From Gammaproteobacteria bacterium (lineage in GTDB: Bacteria; Pseudomonadota; Gammaproteobacteria; Steroidobacterales; Steroidobacteraceae): a DNA stretch of 5,572 nt. A model generated the notes under the pieces. It saw only the letters and a list, made by a program, of their open reading frames with translations. It did no database searches and was not told the DNA's origin. This document shows, piece after piece, positions 1-5,572 of this stretch. Position numbers and translations under genes: made by a program. Each line of letters begins with the position of its first letter. Positions within the stretch are counted from its first letter, which is position 1. Location: the NCBI GenBank assembly GCA_030039615.1, contig JASHVF010000002.1, forward strand, positions 1 through 5,572, read 5' to 3'.

Positions 1-1710
1 CTGGTGGCGTGGAAGGAGTACGACGCCGGCTACATCAACCAGATCCGTGTCGGCGTCGGTGTCACCACCGCGATCGTGCCGGGTGGTCCGGCGGTCACCA
101 ACACGCCGCTCGGTCTGCTGCAGGGGGTCAACGACGACGACGTCGGCGGCGCGCGCGCCATCCTGCGCTGGCAGCCGCTGGAGAACCTCAGCGTCGATTT
201 CGATTACACCGCCCAGACCGAGAGCTCGGACGGCTCCTCGCGCTGGACGCCACCGGGCATCACCGCGTTCAACGGCGGCCCGATCCCGCCGATCGAAGGT
301 TGCGATCTGTGCAACACCGACGTGACGCAGAGCCCGTGGACCGACAACCTCAAGGTGTTCGGTGCCACCGCCAACTGGACCACCGCGGCCGGTGTGTTCA
401 CGGTAACCGACAATCAGTTCGACCGGCGTACCAGCTTCAACTTCGACTCGACTCCGATCCTGGTGTCGTTCGACGTACCGGTGCCGGCCGAGACCTTCGA
501 GCCGCGCAACCGCGAAGCCAACAACGGTGAGTTTCGCTTTGCCAGCACCTTCGACTCGCCGGTCAACTTCGTCGCCGGCATCTACCGCGAGAGCTCCACC
601 CAGGATCTGGCGGTCGACGTGATCACCACCAATTCACTCGGGCTGCCCACCGGTCCCTTCAGCACCTCCAACAGCGAGGACGCGCTCAATTTCCCGGGCG
701 TCGGCGACACCTTCTTCGGCCGCACCGACCATCGCACCGACACCCAGTGGGCCGGCTTCGGCGAGGCGACCTGGAAGATCACCGACAACTGGACCGCGAT
801 CGGTGGCGTGCGCTACTTCACCGAGACGTTGAACGGTGTCCAGGTGCAGACCCATCCGTTCGGCGGTTTTCCGCCTGACCAGAATCTCGAGCCCATCTAC
901 GACCCGACCGAGAAGTTCGACAAGGTCACCTGGAAGGGCAACCTCAGCTACAAGTTCAACGAGGGACTGCTGGCCTACGGGCTGGTGTCGACCGGCTTCC
1001 GCAGCGGCGGCCTGAATGCGGTCAGCGAGCCCTTCGAGCCGATCCCCTCCGCGTACTCGCCCGACACGCTCACCAACTACGAGCTCGGCCTCAAGGGCCG
1101 CGCCTTCGAGGGCCTGTTCGACTACCAGCTGGACGTCTACCTCGAGCACTGGGACAACATGCAGGTGCAGCAGACCACGCCCGACGGCGCGTTCGTCTAC
1201 CAGGGCAACGCCGGCACGGCGGAGGTCAAGGGCGTGGAGTTCGAGCTCACCGCCCGCCCCGTCAAGTACCTGACGACGACGCTCACCGGCTCCTGGCAGG
1301 ATGCCTATCTCACCCAGGGCGCAACGGCGGCGCAGTACGCGCTCAACCCGACACTCGGCCTCACCGGCAACAAGATTCCGAACGTGCCGGACTTCCAGGC
1401 GAGCATCAACGTCGACTACACCCGGCCGATGGTCGGCAACTGGGAGCTGAGTCTCGGCACGGTCGTGACTTACCGCGGCTCGGTCGACTCGTACTTCTCG
1501 TCCAATTCGTTCAACGTGCCGCTGTCCTCCTACACGCTGTGGGACCTGCGCGCGGGCGTGATCAACGGACCGTGGACGGTGATGGCATTTGCGCGCAACG
1601 TGACCAACGAGCGTGCCGAGGTCTCGGCCATCAATTCCACCCAGGATCCGCACGCGCTGCTGACCGTGCAGCCGCTCACGGTCGGCGTGAATGTCAGCCG
1701 GAAGTTCTGA
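1..1710 (+). CDS. TonB-dependent outer-membrane receptor, C-terminal beta-barrel part (5' truncated)
   Basis: This is the 3' portion of a TonB-dependent receptor, an outer-membrane barrel that imports a ligand using energy from TonB-ExbB-ExbD. The frame is open from base 1 and ends at TGA 1708-1710, leaving about 569 residues. No signal peptide, TonB box or plug domain is visible. Family members usually run 700-1000 residues, so a few hundred are missing upstream, and the GTG at position 4 is an internal Val codon, not a start. Barrel signatures include a beta-hairpin 'WAGFGEATWKITDNW...GGVRYFTE' (about 748-831), 'LAYGLVSTGFRSGGLN' (about 970-1017), 'NYELGLKG' (about 1075-1098), 'GNAGTAEVKGVEFELTARP' (about 1204-1260) and the terminal strand ending in Lys-Phe, with the C-terminal aromatic expected for outer-membrane assembly. 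A CDLC pair (301-312) lies in a probable surface loop. The permease gene follows after 33 nt, probably in the same transcript. The ligand is unknown; receptors of this style are often called siderophore receptors by default, but the neighbours point rather to an amino acid or peptide-like ligand (inference). Confidence 0.95.
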   Translation: MVAWKEYDAGYINQIRVGVGVTTAIVPGGPAVTNTPLGLLQGVNDDDVGGARAILRWQPLENLSVDFDYTAQTESSDGSSRWTPPGITAFNGGPIPPIEGCDLCNTDVTQSPWTDNLKVFGATANWTTAAGVFTVTDNQFDRRTSFNFDSTPILVSFDVPVPAETFEPRNREANNGEFRFASTFDSPVNFVAGIYRESSTQDLAVDVITTNSLGLPTGPFSTSNSEDALNFPGVGDTFFGRTDHRTDTQWAGFGEATWKITDNWTAIGGVRYFTETLNGVQVQTHPFGGFPPDQNLEPIYDPTEKFDKVTWKGNLSYKFNEGLLAYGLVSTGFRSGGLNAVSEPFEPIPSAYSPDTLTNYELGLKGRAFEGLFDYQLDVYLEHWDNMQVQQTTPDGAFVYQGNAGTAEVKGVEFELTARPVKYLTTTLTGSWQDAYLTQGATAAQYALNPTLGLTGNKIPNVPDFQASINVDYTRPMVGNWELSLGTVVTYRGSVDSYFSSNSFNVPLSSYTLWDLRAGVINGPWTVMAFARNVTNERAEVSAINSTQDPHALLTVQPLTVGVNVSRKF

Positions 1711-1726
1711 GGCCGCTGCAGATCCC

Positions 1727-1743
1727 GCGGGCCCGACGCCCGC
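1727..1743 (+). promoter_or_regulatory. Small GC hairpin abutting the permease start codon
   Basis: GCGGGC (1727-1732) and GCCCGC (1738-1743) form a perfect 6-bp inverted repeat around a 5-nt loop, ending directly before the ATG at 1744. The whole 33-nt gap between receptor and permease (1711-1743) lacks a recognisable Shine-Dalgarno sequence and a T-run. This is therefore not a convincing intrinsic terminator. If it forms in the mRNA it could limit ribosome access to the permease start or mark a 3' end after the receptor. In DNA this GC-rich, a 6-bp repeat may also be chance. Confidence 0.3.
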
Positions 1744-3129
1744 ATGAGCGCCGTGGAGATCAGCGCGCGCGAGAGCGGGCTGCATCGCGGCCTCGGCAGG
1801 ACGCAGATCGTGATGATCGGGCTGGGAGGCGCGATCGGCACCGGCCTGTTCATGGGCAGCGGGCTGGCGATCGGTTACGCGGGGCCCGCCGTGATCGTGA
1901 GCTACGCACTCGCCGGCTTCGTCGCGGTCGTCATGGTCTTCAGTCTGTCCGAGATGGCGGTGGTGCATCCGACCGCCGGCTCGTTCGGCACCTACGCCGA
2001 GACCTACCTGAATCCCTGGGCGGGATTCGTGGTGCGCTATACCTACTGGATCGCTCAGGTGATCGCCATCGGCGGCGAGGCGGTGGCGGCGGGCCTGTAC
2101 ATGACGTACTGGTTCCCGGACGTCGCCGTGTGGGTGTGGTCGCTCAGCTTCTGCGCGGTGCTGCTCTACTTCAACTCACGCTCGGTGCACAACTTCGGCA
2201 CGATCGAGTCGTGGTTCGCGCTAATCAAGGTGGTCGCCATCGTGCTGTTCATCGTGCTGGGCGTCGCGCCGATCCTCGGCATCGGCCGGCCGGCACTGGG
2301 CCTGCACAACCTGTATGCGCTGCCGGGCGGCTTTCTGCCGCACGGCCTCTCCGGCATGTGGATGGCGGTGATCGTCGGCGTCTTCTCCTTCAACGGCATC
2401 GAGGTGATCGCCGTGACTTCCGGCGAGGCGGCCGACCCGCAGCGCGCCATACCGGCGGCACTGCGCACCATGGTGCTGCGCCTGTTCCTCTTTTATGTTC
2501 TGGCGCTCACCGTCATCGTCACCACCACCCCCTGGACGGCGACCGGCGTGAAGGTCGTGGCGCAGAGCCCGTTCGTCAAGGTGTTCTCGATCGCCGGGGT
2601 CCGCAACGCGGCCGGCATCATGAACTTCGTGGTGATCAGCGCGGCGCTCTCCAGCATGAACACCAACGTCTACCTGTGCTCGCGCATGCTGTTCTCGCTG
2701 TCGCGGGGCAGCTATGCGCCGCGGTTCCTCGGCGCGCTCAGCAGCTCGGGGACGCCCACGGCCGCGATCCTGACCTCGGGCGGGTGCATCCTGGTCGCCG
2801 CGGCGGTCTCCATGTTCACCCCCTATGCCTACAACTACCTGCTCGGGGTCGCGCTGTTCGCCGCCATGCTGGTGTGGATATTCATCCTGGTGAGTCACCT
2901 GAGCTTTCGCCGCCACCACCCGGTGGCGACGCTGCCGGTGCGCATGCCGCTCTTTCCGTGGATGCAGCTGGCGGGGCTCGCCATGCTGGTGGCGATCCTC
3001 GTGACCATGGGGCTCGACACCGAGTTCTTCTACGTCTCCTGGTTGCTCGGAGTGCCGTGGGTGATGCTGATCTCCGCGGCCTATTTCCTCTGGAGAACGT
3101 GCCAGCGCCGCAAGGAGGCCGAAGGATGA
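1744..3129 (+). CDS. Amino acid permease, APC superfamily (AAT-like), 12 transmembrane helices
   Basis: This gene encodes an inner-membrane secondary transporter of 461 residues, the usual size for the AAT family, whose members typically import amino acids by proton symport. After a short polar N-terminus ending 'ESGLHRGLGRTQ', helix 1 carries the signature 'GLGGAIGTGLFMGSG' (residues 26-40), whose unwound Gly-rich segment binds the amino acid backbone in this fold. About twelve hydrophobic segments follow, roughly at 22-42, 47-70, 93-120, 128-146, 157-180, 203-225, 243-262, 287-312, 342-359, 364-386, 405-424 and 430-450. The helix 6 region 'FSFNGIEVIAVTSGEAADPQ' (214-232) and 'GGEAVAAGLYMTYWFP' (110-125) are also AAT-like. 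The ATG at 1744 is preferred because the next in-frame Met (residue 24) would cut into helix 1, although no clear ribosome site precedes it. The stop overlaps the start of the next gene (ATGA, 3126-3129). Substrate specificity cannot be read from these motifs. Confidence 0.93.
   Translation: MSAVEISARESGLHRGLGRTQIVMIGLGGAIGTGLFMGSGLAIGYAGPAVIVSYALAGFVAVVMVFSLSEMAVVHPTAGSFGTYAETYLNPWAGFVVRYTYWIAQVIAIGGEAVAAGLYMTYWFPDVAVWVWSLSFCAVLLYFNSRSVHNFGTIESWFALIKVVAIVLFIVLGVAPILGIGRPALGLHNLYALPGGFLPHGLSGMWMAVIVGVFSFNGIEVIAVTSGEAADPQRAIPAALRTMVLRLFLFYVLALTVIVTTTPWTATGVKVVAQSPFVKVFSIAGVRNAAGIMNFVVISAALSSMNTNVYLCSRMLFSLSRGSYAPRFLGALSSSGTPTAAILTSGGCILVAAAVSMFTPYAYNYLLGVALFAAMLVWIFILVSHLSFRRHHPVATLPVRMPLFPWMQLAGLAMLVAILVTMGLDTEFFYVSWLLGVPWVMLISAAYFLWRTCQRRKEAEG
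3112..3118 (+). promoter_or_regulatory. Strong Shine-Dalgarno site for the first PLP enzyme
   Basis: AAGGAGG lies inside the last codons of the permease, 7 nt before the ATG at 3126. It is a near-perfect match to the anti-Shine-Dalgarno sequence at ideal spacing and fixes the start of the downstream enzyme. It is the only strong ribosome site in the window. The first PLP enzyme can therefore be initiated independently as well as by coupling to the permease. Confidence 0.85.
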
Positions 3130-4280
3130 GCAGTGACTTCAGCGCGCTGCGCCGGCGCTTCCCGGTTCTCGAGCGCAAGACCTACCTGAACAGCGGCTCT
3201 TACTGCGCGCTCGCCGACAGCGTGCGCGCGGCGATCGAGTCCTACATGGACGACCGGCTGCTGGTCGGCGCCAACTGGGACGTGTGGGTGACGAAGAACG
3301 AGGCGGTGCGCGTCGCCATGGCCGAGGTGCTGCGGGTCGCTCCCACCGAGATCGCGGTCACGGCCTCGGCATCCGCCGGCCTCAACGCGCTCGCGAGCGC
3401 GCTCGATTTCAGCGGTCGGCGCAACAAGGTGGTGGTGAGCGACTTCGAATTTCCGACCAACGCGCAGATCTGGCACGCGCAGGAGCGGCGCGGGGCGCGC
3501 GTGGTACACGCGCGGCGTGCCGCCGACGGCTACATTCCCGCGGAGAGCTTCGCCTCGCTGATCGACGACGAGACGCTGCTGGTGGCGGTCACCTACGTGT
3601 GCTTCCGCAACGGCGCCAAGCTCGACATCCCGGGCATCGTGCGTCTGGCGCAGGCGCACGGCGCGCGCGTGCTGCTCGACTGTTATCAGGCGGTCGGTGC
3701 ACTCACCGTCGACGTGCGCGCGCTGGGCGTGGATTTCGCGGTCGGCGGCATGCTCAAGTATCTGCTCGGCACCGCCGGCATCGGCTTCCTGTACGTGCGC
3801 GGCGAGCTGCTGCCGGGACTGATACCGAGCGACTCCGGCTGGTGGGCTCAGGAGGACATCGCGGCGATGGACATCACCGCGAACCGTCCCGCCGGCAGCG
3901 CGCGGCGCTTCGAGGCGGGGACGCCGCCGGTGGTGAACTGCTACGCCGCCGAGGCGGGCCTCAGGATCGTGCTCGAAGTCGGTACGGACGCGATCGAGGC
4001 GCGCGTCATGGAGCTCAGCCGGCGCTGCCTCGAGGGACTCGAGGAGATCGGCTGGCCCGCGGTCACCCCGACGCTCGACCCGCGCCGCGGGCCGATGGTC
4101 GCGGTGCCGGCGCGCGATGCCGCGGGACTGTGCGCGCGCCTCATGCAGCACAACATCGTCACCTCGTTCCGTGACGCCAATATCCGCGCCACGATCCACT
4201 TCTACAACTCCCCGGAGGACATCGACGTGCTCGTCGCCGCGTTGCGCGACGCGCGCGCCGAGTTTCACCCGGGATGCTGA
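3126..4280 (+). CDS. Class V-fold PLP-dependent enzyme, kynureninase-like
   Basis: This gene encodes a cytoplasmic fold-type I PLP enzyme of 384 residues, a typical length for class V aminotransferase-like proteins. Visible cofactor residues are Asp185 and Gln188 in 'LLDCYQAVGA' (Asp binds the pyridine nitrogen, Gln the PLP oxygen) and Lys211 in 'GGMLKYLLGTAGIGFLYV', the expected Schiff-base lysine. 'DFEFPTN' (106-112) places Phe109 where cysteine desulfurases carry a PLP-stacking His; an 'FPTD'-like motif there, and 'KYLxG' around the lysine, are kynureninase traits. 'GTPPVVN' (265-271) probably contacts the partner subunit's PLP phosphate, and Arg354 in 'IRATIHFYNSPEDID' is the likely substrate-carboxylate binder. 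The Cys loop of desulfurases is missing, with only about ten residues between Ile344 and Arg354. Start ATG 3126 has an ideal AAGGAGG and overlaps the permease stop by 4 nt; the frame is open farther upstream, but that part lies within permease coding sequence. The reaction is unknown: C-C or C-S lyase, epimerase or transaminase activity are all possible in this superfamily. Annotation as cysteine desulfurase is not supported. Confidence 0.9.
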   Translation: MSSDFSALRRRFPVLERKTYLNSGSYCALADSVRAAIESYMDDRLLVGANWDVWVTKNEAVRVAMAEVLRVAPTEIAVTASASAGLNALASALDFSGRRNKVVVSDFEFPTNAQIWHAQERRGARVVHARRAADGYIPAESFASLIDDETLLVAVTYVCFRNGAKLDIPGIVRLAQAHGARVLLDCYQAVGALTVDVRALGVDFAVGGMLKYLLGTAGIGFLYVRGELLPGLIPSDSGWWAQEDIAAMDITANRPAGSARRFEAGTPPVVNCYAAEAGLRIVLEVGTDAIEARVMELSRRCLEGLEEIGWPAVTPTLDPRRGPMVAVPARDAAGLCARLMQHNIVTSFRDANIRATIHFYNSPEDIDVLVAALRDARAEFHPGC

Positions 4281-5563
4281 AAGCACCTATGAACCCCGAG
4301 ACGGCCAGCCGCGCGAGCGCCGCATTTCCGGCACAGGCCCTGCGCGAGCAGTTCCCCGCGCTGCTGCGTGCCGGCAGCTGCTGCTTCTTCGACAACGCCG
4401 CCGGCGCCCAGGTGCCGCAGATGGTGCTGGACGCCGTCAACCAGCATCTGCTCGAGCACAACGTGCAGCGCGGCGGTCGCTACCGCCAGAGCATCGCGGT
4501 CGACGACATGATCCGCCGCGCCCGCGAGCACGTCGGCACCTTCGTCAACGCGCGCCGTCCCGAGGAGGTGGCCTTCGGCATGAACGCTACCTCGTTCATC
4601 CGCCTGATCAGCCTCGCCATCGGCCAGGGGCTCGGCCGGCGCAACGAGATCGTCGTCACCGACCTGGATCACGAGGCCAACGTCGCCACCTGGCTGGTGC
4701 TGGAGAGGCTCGGCGCGACATTTCGCTGGTGGCGCATGCGCGAGGACGGATGCCTGCACACCGAGGACCTGCGGCCGCTCCTCAGCGAGCGCACGCGCCT
4801 GGTCGCCTGCACCCTGGCCTCGAATGCGCTCGGCAGCGTGCTCGCCGCGCGCGCCACCGCCGACCTGACCCACGCCGCGGGCGGCGAGCTGTTCCTCGAC
4901 GCGGTGCACTACGCGCCGCACGCGCCGATCGACGTGCAGGCGTTCGATTGCGACTATCTGGTGTGCTCCGGCTACAAGATCTTTGCGCCCCACATGGGCT
5001 TCCTGTGGGGACGCTACGAGCTGCTCGCGCAGCTCGACACCTTCCGCGAGGACTTCATCCCGGACGCGCCCCCGGGCAAGATCGAGGCCGGCACGTTCAT
5101 CTATGAGAACGTCGCCGGCATGGCTGCGGCGATCGAGTATTTCGGCGCGCTGGGAGCTGCGCTCTCGGGCCGCAGCGCCGACGGCGCACGGCCGCGGCGC
5201 GCGGAACTGTGCGTCGCGATGGAGGGCATCCGCAGCTACGAGCAGGGTCTCTCGCTGCGGCTGCTCGAGCTGCTGGAGGAATGTGGCGCCGAGATCTACG
5301 GTCTGCGCGCCGCGCGCGGCACGGCGCAGCGCCTGCCGACGGTGCTGTTCAACCTGCCGGGCGTCGCGCCCGCCAGGGTCACCGAGGCGGCGGCGCGGGC
5401 CGACATCGGCATCCGCGATGGTCATATGTACGCGCCGCGCCTCATGAAGCGACTCGGCCTGGCAGTCGACAGCGGCGCGGTGCGCGTGTCGCTTGCGCAT
5501 TACAACACCGCGCCGGAGCTCGAGCGGCTGCGCACGACGCTGGCGCAGCTGCGCCGCTCCTGA
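4274..5563 (+). CDS. Cysteine desulfurase-like class V PLP enzyme lacking the catalytic Cys
   Basis: This gene encodes a 429-residue fold-type I PLP enzyme resembling the 'cysteine desulfurase family protein' group typified by Vibrio cholerae VC1184 (recalled from TIGR01976; not searched). The N-terminal 'FPALLRAGSCCFFDNAAG' (27-44) is the class V opening motif. 'LDHEANVATW' (131-140) gives His133 as the probable PLP-stacking residue. 'FLDAVHYAPH' (207-216) supplies Asp209 for the pyridine nitrogen, with His212 where SufS has Gln. 'CSGYKIFAPHMGFLWG' (231-246) contains the Schiff-base Lys235. 'EAGTFIYEN' (271-279) and Arg404 in 'VRVSLAHYNT' complete the site. At 'IRDGHMYA' (380-387) Tyr386 replaces the catalytic Cys of the SufS 'RTGHHCA' loop, so sulfur mobilisation is unlikely. 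ATG 4274 overlaps the previous gene by 7 nt; ATG 4289 (removing five residues) is an equally plausible start, and neither has a good ribosome site, suggesting coupled re-initiation. It is divergent from the upstream enzyme, not a recent duplicate. Substrate and reaction are unknown. Confidence 0.92.
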   Translation: MLKAPMNPETASRASAAFPAQALREQFPALLRAGSCCFFDNAAGAQVPQMVLDAVNQHLLEHNVQRGGRYRQSIAVDDMIRRAREHVGTFVNARRPEEVAFGMNATSFIRLISLAIGQGLGRRNEIVVTDLDHEANVATWLVLERLGATFRWWRMREDGCLHTEDLRPLLSERTRLVACTLASNALGSVLAARATADLTHAAGGELFLDAVHYAPHAPIDVQAFDCDYLVCSGYKIFAPHMGFLWGRYELLAQLDTFREDFIPDAPPGKIEAGTFIYENVAGMAAAIEYFGALGAALSGRSADGARPRRAELCVAMEGIRSYEQGLSLRLLELLEECGAEIYGLRAARGTAQRLPTVLFNLPGVAPARVTEAAARADIGIRDGHMYAPRLMKRLGLAVDSGAVRVSLAHYNTAPELERLRTTLAQLRRS

Positions 5564-5570
5564 GCGGCGC
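5551..5570 (+). terminator. Strong GC hairpin over the last stop codon, possible terminator stem
   Basis: GCGCCGCTC (5551-5559) and GAGCGGCGC (5562-5570) are perfect reverse complements separated by 2 nt; in practice this would be an 8-bp stem with a CCTG tetraloop. The TGA of the second PLP enzyme (5561-5563) sits in the loop and descending arm. A stem this stable at an operon end fits an intrinsic terminator, but the window stops 2 nt later, so the required T-run cannot be seen. An overlapping 14-bp palindrome GGCGCAGCTGCGCC (5542-5555) offers a competing fold. Confidence 0.45.
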
Positions 5571-5572
5571 GC

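Noticed and set aside
4..6. GTG at position 4 as the receptor start
   Set aside because: The frame is already open at base 1, the predicted protein would lack signal peptide and plug, and it begins within barrel-like sequence. The gene is cut by the window edge.
1727..1743. Intrinsic terminator between receptor and permease
   Set aside because: The stem is only 6 bp and is followed by the permease coding sequence with no T-run, so a functional intrinsic terminator is not supported.
634..1968. Long minus-strand open frame (444 codons) opposite the receptor
   Set aside because: Its product is dominated by Arg, Ala, Gly, His and Asp with no recognisable domain, and it runs antisense to a clearly real receptor gene and into the permease. 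Such frames are common by chance in GC-rich coding DNA.
1539..3125. Upstream extension of the first PLP enzyme's reading frame into the permease and receptor, suggesting a 913-residue fusion
   Set aside because: The extension translates to Arg/Gly/Ala-rich nonsense in another frame of the permease, whereas ATG 3126 has an ideal ribosome site and begins a normal class V N-terminus.
4117..5106. Plus-strand 329-codon frame spanning the junction of the two PLP enzymes
   Set aside because: The translation is Arg/Ala/Pro-rich with no domain and overlaps both real enzyme genes in another frame.
3081..5500. Long minus-strand open frames (about 400 codons each) opposite the two PLP enzymes
   Set aside because: Low-complexity Arg/Ala/Val/His-rich translations with no motif, lying exactly antisense to enzymes with intact catalytic motifs. 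They are best explained as GC-skewed shadows.

Overview
The window is a compact stretch of GC-rich bacterial DNA, roughly two thirds G+C by eye. Four genes lie head to tail on the + strand with almost no space between them. The outer-membrane TonB-dependent receptor shows the host is Gram-negative. Its style (long loops, a 'STGFRSGGLN'-type barrel strand, a C-terminal Phe) together with the GC-rich codon use fits a proteobacterium, perhaps a Xanthomonadales/Nevskiales/Steroidobacter-like gammaproteobacterium or a sphingomonad-type alphaproteobacterium. That placement is an inference from style, not from a marker gene.

Layout: (1) positions 1-1710, the 3' part of a TonB-dependent receptor whose signal peptide and plug domain lie upstream of the window; (2) 1744-3129, a complete 12-helix amino acid permease of the APC superfamily (AAT-like); (3) 3126-4280, a complete class V PLP-dependent enzyme with kynureninase-like motifs; (4) 4274-5563, a second, clearly divergent class V PLP-dependent enzyme of the 'cysteine desulfurase-like' type that lacks the catalytic cysteine. 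The gaps and overlaps are 33 nt, -4 nt (ATGA) and -7 nt, so genes 2-4 almost certainly form one translationally coupled unit, and the receptor is probably in the same transcript. A strong GC hairpin spans the stop codon of gene 4 at the very end of the window and may be the stem of the operon terminator.

As a working model (inference), the receptor brings a nitrogen-containing compound, possibly a peptide or modified amino acid, across the outer membrane. The permease moves an amino acid across the inner membrane, and the two PLP enzymes process it in the cytoplasm. The substrate cannot be read from the sequence. No RNA gene, mobile element, CRISPR array or long repeat was seen, and no intergenic stretch exceeds 33 nt. 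The most noteworthy feature is the coupled tandem of two non-identical class V enzymes, neither of which keeps the cysteine needed for cysteine desulfurase chemistry, so an automatic 'cysteine desulfurase' label would probably be wrong for both.
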